Source: a virus
Direction: 5' to 3' (one strand)
Length of the DNA stretch: 27,511 nucleotides
Virus record (IMG/VR): IMGVR_UViG_3300028130_000021
Location: 1 to 27,511 of that record
Translations under genes and position numbers: made by a program
Part shown: positions 1 to 6,696 of the stretch, piece after piece
Layout: each line of letters begins with the position of its first letter
Numbering within the stretch: position 1 is the stretch's first letter
Notes under the pieces: model-generated
Database searches by the model: none
The model's input: the letters and a program-made list of their open reading frames with translations, nothing else
Told to the model about the DNA's origin: nothing

Positions 1-1
1 A

Positions 2-3000
2 ATAGACACTAGTCAAAACTTTAATGTTACAGTTTCAATAGGAGACAAAGTAATAAACCAAGTAGACGGTCAAAGTGCTCTAGTAACGGTTATAGACAGT
101 AATACGCAGTTATCACTAGACGCAGATATAATGTTAAGCAGTGAAGCTTATACTATTGATGCAAGTCCTTTTATTCAACAAGGACAATACTATGTAGTAA
201 ACTACGCAGGAACAACAAACTTAAACGGAATTACAGACTGGTCTATTGGAGACTGGGTTATAGCAGATGCTGACAACAGATGGTCAAAACTAGATCATAG
301 TCAAGTAGACGGACAAGGTAGTATAGGAAACCTTCCTGTTTGGACAACTGCAAACACACTAGGAGACTCTATAGTTTCAGAAAGTGGAACGGCTCTGACA
401 GTTACAGGTTCTTTAGATACTACACTAGGAGCTTCGGTTACAGGAGACTTTGCAGTAAATACAGATAAATTTACAGTAGCTGCAGCAAGTGGAATAGTAT
501 CAACAGCAAATGATATTTTTACTGCTCAAAATAAAGGTATTTTCTTTAATGGTGCATCTGATTTTTCGTCTGGTATTGCAGGAACATCAGCAGGTCAAGG
601 GGTAAGAATATTTGCAGGTGGTTCAGCTAAAGTAACAATTGACAGTTCAGGGAACGCAACTTTTGCAGGAGATGTAACTGCTAATGGTATATATTCAGCA
701 GGTCAAAGTGCAATAATTTATAAAGCACAAAGAAATGGTGGTGCAGTAGCAGGAGATTGGAGTTACGATGATGCTACTACTGATATGTCTTTAGGAACAT
801 CAACATCACATTCGTTTTCAATAAAAACTGGAAATACAAGAGCTTTAACTATTGATTCATCACAAAACTCAACTTTTGCAGGTAATGTAACTGTTAATAA
901 AACTACAGGTGTTGCAGTAACTGATATAATAAGTGGAGATAATTATTCTGTTCTTACTTTACAGGGTGGACAAACTGGAGATGCTGCAAATGGTTTTGGT
1001 ATTTATTCAGGTTACCCATCAGCAGGAGATTTTACTATACGAGAAAATGGAGTTGCTAATTACTTAACAATAGCCAAAACAACTGGAAACGCAACTTTTG
1101 CAGGAAATGTAAAATCAAATTCAACAAGTGCGTTTTCAGTTGGGACTGTTGGAAACATAGGAAACACAGCAGGAGATATAAATATTTATAGCACAAGTTC
1201 TGGTCATAATGGTTTAAGAATGCACGCTAATGGTATTTTACCTACTGATAATGCAGGTACTATTATTGATAATGATGCAGATTTAGGTTTTCCAACTTAT
1301 AGATTTAAAGATTTATATTTAGGTGGTTCTATTACAGGAGTTGGTGCAACATTTCTTGGTGCAGCAGCGTCAGGTGCTCCGTTAGTAACAATAGAAAATA
1401 ATAGTGGCTCAACTGCTACATCTTATGGTTTATTAGTTAAAGGTGGTGGAAATAGTGCAAGTGGAAAAACTTTTGAAGTTAGAGATGATAATGGAAATTC
1501 AGATTTTATTGTAAAAGGAAATGGAAAAGTAGGAATACAAACTAATTTGCCAATAGGTAATTTTAACATATTTGGTGGAACAGGAGATACAACAGCAGAG
1601 GATGTAGTTCAAACCTTTACAAGAACATCAAGCACAGGAAATGTTTTAGCAGCTAAATTAAGACTTGTAGAGGGAGCATCAACAACACACGCAGATTTAA
1701 AATTCCAAGTTAAAACAACTGCAAGTTCAGCAGAAAATGATGCTTATTATACGGATGCAATAACTATAAAAGGAAACAATGCAAACGTAGGAATAGGTAG
1801 TGATGACCCTGATTATACACTTCATTTGTTAAAATCATCTGGAAATACAGAAATGTATATAAACGGTCAAAATGGTCAGTCAAGTTTAAGAATGGGATTA
1901 GATGCCAGAAATTGGCAAATCAAAACTGCTGCTGCACCTTATCTTTGGTCGCTTAATTATGTGGGTACTGATTTTCAAACATCAAATATAATAACTGCTA
2001 AAACGACAGGAGACGTAGGAATAGGAACTGATGACCCTCTAACAGATTTACATATTGAAAAAGACGATGCAAGTCCAGTATTATTAGTAAAAGCATCTGG
2101 TCAAACAAGCTCTACCGCTCCTTATGCAAAATTAGTATTAGCAGCAGGTAGTGCAAGTGGTGCTGATGTTGGCTCAAATATTATGGGTTATAGAACAGCA
2201 GATTTTAGTTCAGCGGCAGCAAGAAGCACAGGTTTAAAATTTGGAGTTTTACAAAACAATGTAGCAAAAGATGCTATGTGGATTAACGAAGCAGGAAATG
2301 TAGGAATAGGCGAAAACGCTCCTGGAACTCTTTTAAGTTTAAAGGGTGGTGCAGACACTTCTATAATTACGTTAAAATGTACTAAAAACGATTCAAGTTG
2401 GAATGGCGAAAGAATTGGTGGTATTAATTTTTTCTCTGAAGATGGCTCAGGTGCAATAGGTGCAGGTATTAGAGGCTCTATAAATTATGTAGCAGAATCA
2501 AGCTCAGGTGGAAGCACAGCTATGACTTTTAATACTGGAGATAATACAGAGAGAATGCGTATTCTTAACGGAGGGACAGTTTATATAGGTGATGTAACTA
2601 ATAGTTATGGATATAGTGCTCATCATATTGCAAAAAATTCTTCACAGGGATATGCTTTAATTGTAAGAAATACAAATACTAGTACTGAAAATAATAGTGT
2701 ACTTCAATTAAACCAAGCTACTACAGGTACTAATGGTTATTTTATGATTTGTAGACAAGGAGACCCAAATAGTGGAACAAATCGTTTATTTATTTATTCA
2801 AATGGAAATGTGCAAAATGTTAATAATTCTTATGGTGCAATTTCTGATGAAAGATTAAAAGAAAACATAGTAGATGCTACTCCAAAATTAGACGACTTAA
2901 TGAAAGTTAAGATTCGTAATTATAATTTTATTGGTCAACAGGATAAACAAATAGGAGTTATAGCACAAGAAATTGAAAATGTATTTCCAAGTTTAGTAGA

Positions 3001-3136
3001 GGACACAAAAGACCCAGAAAGCGAGGAAAAAACAAAATCAGTTAAGTATTCAGTATTAGTTCCAATAATGTTAAAAGCAATACAAGAACTAAAAGCAGAA
3101 GTAGATTTGTTAAAGAAAGAATGTAAATGTAAATAA
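2..3136 (+). CDS. Tail fibre/tailspike with C-terminal S74 chaperone domain (5' partial)
   Basis: Long structural protein, probably the receptor-binding tail fibre or spike. The frame is open from base 2, with 43 codons before the first ATG at 131, so the real start lies upstream of the window; 1044 residues are visible. The body is low-complexity Gly/Ala/Thr/Ser-rich with recurring units (GNATFAGNV-like, and VGIGTDDP-like near the middle), as in beta-rich trimeric fibres. The last ~98 residues match the peptidase S74 (intramolecular chaperone) domain: ISDERLKENI, then IGVIAQEIENVFPSLV and a C-terminal helix ILKAIQEL-like ending in a coiled-coil tail with ECKCK. In this family the Ser of S-D-E-R (codon at 2843) starts the chaperone, which drives trimerisation and is then cut off autocatalytically. 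Codon use changes at about nt 440-480 (see findings). Function is known for the family; host receptor is unknown. Confidence 0.9.
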   Translation: MDTSQNFNVTVSIGDKVINQVDGQSALVTVIDSNTQLSLDADIMLSSEAYTIDASPFIQQGQYYVVNYAGTTNLNGITDWSIGDWVIADADNRWSKLDHSQVDGQGSIGNLPVWTTANTLGDSIVSESGTALTVTGSLDTTLGASVTGDFAVNTDKFTVAAASGIVSTANDIFTAQNKGIFFNGASDFSSGIAGTSAGQGVRIFAGGSAKVTIDSSGNATFAGDVTANGIYSAGQSAIIYKAQRNGGAVAGDWSYDDATTDMSLGTSTSHSFSIKTGNTRALTIDSSQNSTFAGNVTVNKTTGVAVTDIISGDNYSVLTLQGGQTGDAANGFGIYSGYPSAGDFTIRENGVANYLTIAKTTGNATFAGNVKSNSTSAFSVGTVGNIGNTAGDINIYSTSSGHNGLRMHANGILPTDNAGTIIDNDADLGFPTYRFKDLYLGGSITGVGATFLGAAASGAPLVTIENNSGSTATSYGLLVKGGGNSASGKTFEVRDDNGNSDFIVKGNGKVGIQTNLPIGNFNIFGGTGDTTAEDVVQTFTRTSSTGNVLAAKLRLVEGASTTHADLKFQVKTTASSAENDAYYTDAITIKGNNANVGIGSDDPDYTLHLLKSSGNTEMYINGQNGQSSLRMGLDARNWQIKTAAAPYLWSLNYVGTDFQTSNIITAKTTGDVGIGTDDPLTDLHIEKDDASPVLLVKASGQTSSTAPYAKLVLAAGSASGADVGSNIMGYRTADFSSAAARSTGLKFGVLQNNVAKDAMWINEAGNVGIGENAPGTLLSLKGGADTSIITLKCTKNDSSWNGERIGGINFFSEDGSGAIGAGIRGSINYVAESSSGGSTAMTFNTGDNTERMRILNGGTVYIGDVTNSYGYSAHHIAKNSSQGYALIVRNTNTSTENNSVLQLNQATTGTNGYFMICRQGDPNSGTNRLFIYSNGNVQNVNNSYGAISDERLKENIVDATPKLDDLMKVKIRNYNFIGQQDKQIGVIAQEIENVFPSLVEDTKDPESEEKTKSVKYSVLVPIMLKAIQELKAEVDLLKKECKCK

Positions 3137-3137
3137 T

Positions 3138-3353
3138 ATGAAAAAAGTAGAAAAAGTAGAAGTATTACAAGACAACAAAGTAAAGGTTTGGTATTCAAAC
3201 CATACTATGGATGGTAAAATAACTGTAAGCTATTCTAAAGGTCAAGACTTAATAATCCAGGGAGACAAAGAAAAAGCTGAGTTATATGATCTTACTGAAT
3301 TTACTGAAGAGTTATGGTCTAGTAAAAAAGTAGTTAAAAAGAAGAAAAAATAA
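3138..3353 (+). CDS. Small basic hypothetical protein
   Basis: 71-residue protein starting one base after the stop of the fibre gene, so probably translated from the same mRNA. It begins with a Lys/Val-rich strand-like segment, has a central SNHTMDGKITVSY stretch and ends in a run of lysines (KKVVKKKKK). No membrane segment or signal peptide. I do not recognise a family. Its place directly after the fibre gene could suit a fibre-associated or tail accessory protein, but nothing in the sequence shows this. Confidence 0.6.
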   Translation: MKKVEKVEVLQDNKVKVWYSNHTMDGKITVSYSKGQDLIIQGDKEKAELYDLTEFTEELWSSKKVVKKKKK

Positions 3354-3384
3354 TATATTTACTATTCACTTTAAAATAAATAAA

Positions 3385-3621
3385 ATGTCTAAAATTAAAA
3401 AAGAAGAGTTAGAAGTATTACACAAACAAGAGAACGCTAAAGTAGAAATCCAAAACAGAATTGGTATGCTGCAGATAGAAATTCACTCGTTGTCTCACGC
3501 ACATTTAGGAGTTCAAGAAGAGCAAAACAAAACTAAACAAGAACTAGAAGAGTCTTACGGAAAAATTAATATTGATCTTAAAGACGGTTCTTACGAAGTT
3601 ATAGAAGAAGAAAATAAATAA
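3385..3621 (+). CDS. Small coiled-coil hypothetical protein
   Basis: 78-residue, highly charged protein with an almost continuous helical heptad-like pattern (EELEVLHKQENAKVEIQNR, then KTKQELEESYGKI) and an acidic C terminus. No Cys, membrane segment or signal peptide. It lies between the fibre and the lysis cassette, 31 bp after the previous gene, with an A-rich leader ending AAATAAATAAAATG instead of a Shine-Dalgarno. Similar small helical proteins are common next to phage fibre genes, but I cannot assign a function. Confidence 0.65.
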   Translation: MSKIKKEELEVLHKQENAKVEIQNRIGMLQIEIHSLSHAHLGVQEEQNKTKQELEESYGKINIDLKDGSYEVIEEENK

Positions 3622-3623
3622 TT

Positions 3624-3776
3624 ATGAATTTTACAGATTTGAAAATATATTTTTATAATACAATAGCACTAGGAGTATCAATGACAGAAGTAGAGTTAGG
3701 CTTAAAAATTATATTACTTATCTGTACTATAGGCTATACTATAAGTAGATGGATTTCAAATGAGAAAAATAGATAA
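3624..3776 (+). CDS. One-TM small protein, holin candidate
   Basis: 50-residue ORF (MNFTDLKIYFY...NEKNR). Residues ~27-43 (LKIILLICTIGYTISRW) form one hydrophobic segment followed by a short basic tail. It starts 2 bp after the previous stop and overlaps the amidase gene by 17 bp, so it is embedded in the lysis cassette. Small size, single membrane span and translational coupling to an endolysin fit a holin or antiholin. Two other membrane proteins follow (4179 and 4771), and the last is a stronger holin match, so this may instead be an antiholin or lysis accessory protein. Confidence 0.6.
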   Translation: MNFTDLKIYFYNTIALGVSMTEVELGLKIILLICTIGYTISRWISNEKNR

Positions 3777-4179
3777 AATAATAATACACTGTTCTGCAAC
3801 TCCAGAGTTTAAGGACTTTGATGTTAAGGATATAAGAGACTGGCACGTTAACGGTAATGGGTGGTCTGACGTTGGTTATCATTACGTTATTAAACTAGAC
3901 GGAGAAGTAGAGCCTGGTAGACCTGAAAATAAAATAGGAGCTCACGTTAAAGGAAAAAACAGAAGCTCTATAGGTGTTTGTTATATTGGCGGTATGGATA
4001 GAAATATGGAAAACTGGTTAGATACTAGGACTGAATCTCAAAAAGAATCTTTAATAAAATTAATAAAAGACCTACAGAAAAAATATCCAGGTTCAATAGT
4101 ATACGGTCATAAAGACTTTACTAGTAAAAAACCTTGTCCAAGTTTTGATGCGAAGGAAGAGTATAAAGAATTTAAATAA
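3760..4179 (+). CDS. N-acetylmuramoyl-L-alanine amidase endolysin
   Basis: 139-residue Amidase_2/PGRP-fold enzyme that cuts the amide bond between N-acetylmuramic acid and L-Ala in peptidoglycan, releasing progeny. The T7-lysozyme active-site pattern is complete: zinc ligands H10 (IIIHCSAT), H117 (YGHKDF) and C126 (KKPCPSFD), with Y40 (GYHYVI) and K124 as catalytic helpers. These correspond to H17, H122, C130, Y46 and K128 of T7 lysozyme. The length is that of a single catalytic domain with no extra wall-binding domain. No signal peptide is present, so a holin is needed for access. The start overlaps the small TM gene; the stop overlaps the next start (TAATG). Confidence 0.95.
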   Translation: MRKIDKIIIHCSATPEFKDFDVKDIRDWHVNGNGWSDVGYHYVIKLDGEVEPGRPENKIGAHVKGKNRSSIGVCYIGGMDRNMENWLDTRTESQKESLIKLIKDLQKKYPGSIVYGHKDFTSKKPCPSFDAKEEYKEFK

Positions 4180-4457
4180 TGAGTGAACTAAGCGAAGAAA
4201 GTAAATTTGAAATAAGTATTAAAACACTTATAGGAATTGGAGTAGCCTTATCTACTTTAATAGGAATGTGGTTTGCTTTACAAGCTGACATCCAAGAGGC
4301 TAAAGAACTTCCTGTCCCAGAAATTAGTAGAACTGAGTACGATCTAAAAGACCGTTTAATTAGAGAGACTATAATGAATACTGGAGAAAAAGTAGAAGAA
4401 AACTCTGAGTCGTTAAAGAAGATAGACGATAAGTTGTTTGAAATAATTAATAAATGA
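4179..4457 (+). CDS. Membrane-anchored coiled-coil protein (lysis cassette; possible inner spanin)
   Basis: 92-residue protein with a short polar N terminus, one transmembrane segment at about residues 13-34 (IKTLIGIGVALSTLIGMWFAL) and a charged helical C-terminal half. This gives an N-in, C-out topology like inner-membrane spanins (Rz type). It is translationally coupled to the amidase (TAATG) and overlaps the next gene by 4 bp. There is no neighbouring lipobox protein that could be the outer-membrane Rz1 partner; the next gene has an ordinary signal peptide instead. A holin role is an alternative. Confidence 0.7.
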   Translation: MSELSEESKFEISIKTLIGIGVALSTLIGMWFALQADIQEAKELPVPEISRTEYDLKDRLIRETIMNTGEKVEENSESLKKIDDKLFEIINK

Positions 4458-4774
4458 AAAAACTATTATGTGCGATATTTGTATTAGCTGCGGTTTATGT
4501 TAACGCTCAAGAAGTAACTGTTTTTCAGATTAATGCTCAATGGAATCAGATTAACAATTACGACACTAGGGGACTAAAAAACTGTATTATAAAATTTGGT
4601 TACTTAAAAAACCAACCTAAAGACATACAGAAAAGTATTACTGCTCTTCCTGTTTTAGTTATACAAGACAAAAACGGTAGGACTCGTATGCAGTATATAG
4701 GAGATATAAGTTTAAAAATTAAAGTCTCTAAAGAAGAGCTGCAGGAAACTATAAATAAAATTAATGAGCTATGA
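4454..4774 (+). CDS. Exported protein with signal peptide, possible thioredoxin-like fold
   Basis: 106 residues. MKKLLCAIFVLAAVYVNAQ is a clear Sec signal peptide, with probable cleavage after N-A or A-Q, the motif typical of Bacteroidota. The Cys at 6 is inside the hydrophobic core and not in a lipobox, so this is not a lipoprotein. The mature part has VFQINAQWNQ near its start and ALPVLVIQDKNGRTRMQYIG near its end. The second motif resembles the cis-proline strand and following hairpin of thioredoxin-like folds. There is no CXXC, so redox catalysis is unlikely. It lies inside the lysis cassette with 4-bp overlaps on both sides. A periplasmic role in lysis or superinfection exclusion is possible but is inference. 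Confidence 0.7.
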   Translation: MKKLLCAIFVLAAVYVNAQEVTVFQINAQWNQINNYDTRGLKNCIIKFGYLKNQPKDIQKSITALPVLVIQDKNGRTRMQYIGDISLKIKVSKEELQETINKINEL

Positions 4775-5217
4775 AAAAAAAGTTCAAAGATACTAAAGTA
4801 GGTAAGTTTCTTATTGGAAAAGGAGGAGTATTTACATCACTAACTGACAGTATACCAGACAAAGGATTATTAGGGCTTGTAAAGAACTTAATTAATAAAG
4901 ACGAGTCAATGCCTCAGCAAGACAAAGAAACTGCTTTAAAGCTACTTGAAATGGATAATAACGAGTTAGTAGAGATTACTAAAAGGTGGGAGTCTGACAA
5001 CAAATCAGATTCTAGTTTAGCTAAAAACGTAAGACCTTTGTCGTTAATATTCTTAACTATTTCCTTAATAGTGTTTATACTGTTAGACGGATTCGATATA
5101 AATTTTGGTGTAGATTCTGGTTGGATAGATTTGCTCAAGTCTCTTTTAATAACAGTTTATGTAGCCTATTTTGGTTCTAGAGGAGCAGAGAAATTTAAAA
5201 ATATTTCTCAAAAATAA
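4771..5217 (+). CDS. Holin, 3TM/GTA-type family
   Basis: 148-residue membrane protein. The central motif RWESDNKSDSSLAKNVRP just before the membrane part, two hydrophobic segments (~89-108 and ~120-136) and the closing YFGSRGAEKFK are the hallmarks of the 'holin of 3TMs' family (GTA_holin_3TM) found in many phages. Holins form the inner-membrane lesion that lets the endolysin reach the wall. The N-terminal ~85 residues are soluble and helical. It is the last gene of the overlapping lysis operon and is followed by an A/T-only spacer. The family call is from memory of its motif. Confidence 0.8.
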   Translation: MKKKFKDTKVGKFLIGKGGVFTSLTDSIPDKGLLGLVKNLINKDESMPQQDKETALKLLEMDNNELVEITKRWESDNKSDSSLAKNVRPLSLIFLTISLIVFILLDGFDINFGVDSGWIDLLKSLLITVYVAYFGSRGAEKFKNISQK

Positions 5218-5308
5218 ATATTATATTAGTATAAGTCTAATATTAATATAAGTCTTATAATATAAGTTTAATTAATATAATATTAATATAATATAATGCA
5301 AGTTAATT
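5218..5308. repeat. A/T-only spacer with three imperfect TATAAGTYTWA repeats
   Basis: The 91 bp between the holin and the NinG-like gene is nearly pure A/T and contains TATAAGTCTAA at 5230-5240, TATAAGTCTTA at 5247-5257 and TATAAGTTTAA at 5261-5271. After these comes a palindromic ATTAATATAATATTAAT-type tract. No good intrinsic terminator is visible. It could be a protein-binding array, a promoter region or an easily melted replication element; the sequence does not decide. Confidence 0.55.
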
Positions 5309-5713
5309 TTGAAAAAAAAATTATCCAGAAGCAAAGTAGTAAAAAAACTAGACGCAGAATTTAGTAGATACATTCGTTTAAAGAACGCAGATCATAACGG
5401 TTATGTAAAATGCTATACTTGCGACAGGGTTAGGCATTATAAAGATTCTATGCAGTGTGGACATTTTATGTCTAGAAGATTTTATGCTACAAGATGGCTA
5501 GATACAAACGCTAGACCCCAATGTTACGGCTGTAATGTACACTCTCAAGGTAGAAATTATGAGTTTGCTTTAAATCTAAATAAAGAATACGGATACGACA
5601 TAGCTCAAGAAATTTTACATTTAAGTAGAGAGACAGTAAAGTTTTCTACACCAGAACTCCTAGAAAAAATAGAATACTATAAAGTTTTGAACAATGAGTT
5701 TAATATAGATTAA
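5309..5713 (+). CDS. ninG: NinG-like recombination/HNH-type zinc protein
   Basis: 134-residue protein matching the lambda NinG/Rap family. It has a CYTC pair (C35, C38), MQCGHFMSRR (C50, H52), and QCYGCNVHSQG (C72, C75, H78), followed by NYEFALNLNKEYG. NinG/Rap is a structure-specific (Holliday-junction-type) endonuclease in lambda recombination; the metal-binding core is HNH-like. The start must be TTG at 5309: the frame has a TAA at 5294-5296 and no ATG or GTG before the conserved region. The ATG at 5296 is in another frame and stops early. It is the first gene of the DNA-metabolism half, after the A/T-only spacer, and is closed by a strong terminator at 5751. Confidence 0.85.
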   Translation: MKKKLSRSKVVKKLDAEFSRYIRLKNADHNGYVKCYTCDRVRHYKDSMQCGHFMSRRFYATRWLDTNARPQCYGCNVHSQGRNYEFALNLNKEYGYDIAQEILHLSRETVKFSTPELLEKIEYYKVLNNEFNID

Positions 5714-5750
5714 TTAGCCTATATTAGCAGTCTAATTTTCTCTGTGTTAA

Positions 5751-5788
5751 GGGAGTATTTAGCCGCCTGGCTTCTGCTCCCTTTTTTT
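5751..5788 (+). terminator. Intrinsic terminator after the NinG-like gene
   Basis: GGGAG (5751-5755) pairs with CTCCC (5777-5781) around an internal stem AGCC (5761-5764)/GGCT (5769-5772) with a GCCT loop, then T7 (5782-5788). The two-step hairpin followed by a U-tract is a classic rho-independent terminator. Confidence 0.85.
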
Positions 5789-5813
5789 GTTTATTATATT
5801 TTTATTATATTTG
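5786..5813 (+). promoter_or_regulatory. Bacteroidota-type promoter candidate
   Basis: TATATTTG at 5806-5813 is a perfect match to the Bacteroidota -7 element TAnnTTTG. A TTTG at 5786-5789 could be the -33 element, but the 16-bp gap is shorter than the usual ~19-21. It lies directly after a terminator and 21 bp before the ATG at 5835, where an early-operon promoter would be expected. Confidence 0.4.
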
Positions 5814-5834
5814 TATTTATAACACAGAAAAAAT

Positions 5835-5963
5835 ATGAATATAGAAATCCAAAATCTCTATGACAGAATAGAGTTTCTAGACAAAAAAATACACTGGCTA
5901 GAAAAAGAAAACGAATTACTTACAATTCAAAAAGAAAGAGCAGAAAGTCTGCTTATTAATTAA
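5835..5963 (+). CDS. 42-residue coiled-coil peptide
   Basis: MNIEIQNLYDRIEFLDKKIH... is a small, almost wholly helical peptide with regular hydrophobic spacing (L, I, F, L, I, L, L) characteristic of a two-stranded coiled coil. It begins 21 bp after a TAnnTTTG element and ends 12 bp before the next gene, so it probably leads the operon. The leader is AAAAAATATG with no Shine-Dalgarno. No function can be assigned; small coiled-coil peptides like this often regulate or dimerise with a partner. Confidence 0.55.
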   Translation: MNIEIQNLYDRIEFLDKKIHWLEKENELLTIQKERAESLLIN

Positions 5964-5975
5964 ACACACAAAATA

Positions 5976-6368
5976 ATGACAGGAAAAATTACATTTATTA
6001 ATCGAGAACCAGATTTTGACAAAAATCAATGTTACAATGTAACACTAGCAAACGGACAAAGTTTTAAATTTTATCAATTAAAAGAATACAAAGGGGAGGT
6101 TCGAACACAATTTTCTAAAAAAGTTGGAGACGAAATTGAGTTTGAAATAAGTAGTCCAAAGTATAACACAGCTAGACTAATTAGAAATCAAAAAACAGAA
6201 ACGAAAAGTTTTCAAAAACCAGTTTCTCAGCAAACATCAATAGAGTTTCAGTCTTGCTTAAGGTCAGCAGCTTTATTGTATTCTAACACACCAAACGTCA
6301 AGAGTAGTACGGTACTAGAAACTACTGAATTATTTTATAACAAACTAAAACAAATAACAAATGTCTAA
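5976..6368 (+). CDS. Hypothetical protein, possible OB-fold ssDNA-binding type
   Basis: 130 residues in two parts. The first ~65 residues alternate strand-like segments (GKITFINREPDF, CYNVTLANGQSFKFYQL, GDEIEFEIS) in a pattern that would suit a small five-stranded OB barrel. The C-terminal ~45 residues are helical (EFQSCLRSAALLYS, ETTELFYNKLKQI) after a Gln/Thr-rich linker. The stop overlaps the next start by 8 bp, and the next protein ends in an SSB-like acidic tip. I infer a DNA-binding role from fold pattern and context only; no family was recognised outright. Confidence 0.65.
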   Translation: MTGKITFINREPDFDKNQCYNVTLANGQSFKFYQLKEYKGEVRTQFSKKVGDEIEFEISSPKYNTARLIRNQKTETKSFQKPVSQQTSIEFQSCLRSAALLYSNTPNVKSSTVLETTELFYNKLKQITNV

Positions 6369-6639
6369 TTTCGAAACTGAGTACTGGAACTGCGTAGCTC
6401 CTTACAAATCTAAGTATGAATTTATTAAACTGCATTTTTTAATGGATGTAGATGAATGTATTAAAATGTTAAACAAAGCTAAGTCTGAAGGGAACGATAA
6501 AATTGTTCTAGACATAATGTCTAAGAAAGCTGACCCTAGCAAGTTTTATGCCAAGAGAAGCATTCCTTTACAAAAATCTGATGATGCTCAGAAAGCACAC
6601 TTGCCAAGAGCGGAAGCTAAAGAAGACCTACCATTTTAA
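6361..6639 (+). CDS. Hypothetical protein with SSB-like C-terminal tip
   Basis: 92-residue protein with aromatic-rich N terminus (NFETEYWNCVAPYKSKYEF), a central helix (VDECIKMLNKAKSEG) and a polar tail that finishes in A-K-E-D-L-P-F. Bacterial and phage SSBs end in an acidic tip of the D-D-L/I-P-F type that recruits DNA repair and replication enzymes. No OB fold is obvious here, whereas the preceding, 8-bp-overlapping gene could supply one. It lies directly before the helicase and is followed by its own terminator. Functional call is inference. Confidence 0.65.
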   Translation: MSNFETEYWNCVAPYKSKYEFIKLHFLMDVDECIKMLNKAKSEGNDKIVLDIMSKKADPSKFYAKRSIPLQKSDDAQKAHLPRAEAKEDLPF

Positions 6640-6640
6640 T

Positions 6641-6670
6641 AAAGGGGAGTTAATAGCTCCCTTTTTTTTT
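6641..6670 (+). terminator. Intrinsic terminator
   Basis: GGGAG (6645-6649) and CTCCC (6657-6661) pair, with a G-T closing pair and TAATA loop, extended by AAAG/TTTT outside. T9 (6662-6670) follows. Separates the ssDNA-binding-like pair from the helicase gene. Confidence 0.85.
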
Positions 6671-6696
6671 CAACTTAAAATTCCTACATTTAAACA

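Noticed and set aside
131-3136. Start of the fibre gene at ATG 131
   Set aside because: The frame remains open to base 2 with fibre-like sequence (TVSIGDKVINQVDG, TVIDSNTQLSLDAD) so ATG 131 is internal.
2935-3198. Minus-strand ORF opposite the end of the fibre gene
   Set aside because: Shadow of the real S74 domain and the following small gene; composition (Leu/Ser/Phe-rich) is the complement of Lys/Glu-rich sequence.
5230-5271. CRISPR-like array
   Set aside because: Three imperfect 11-bp A/T-rich repeats at 14-17 bp spacing; no repeats or spacers of CRISPR size anywhere in the window.
5296-5298. ATG as the start of the NinG-like gene
   Set aside because: It is in a different frame and stops after about 22 codons; the NinG frame needs TTG 5309.
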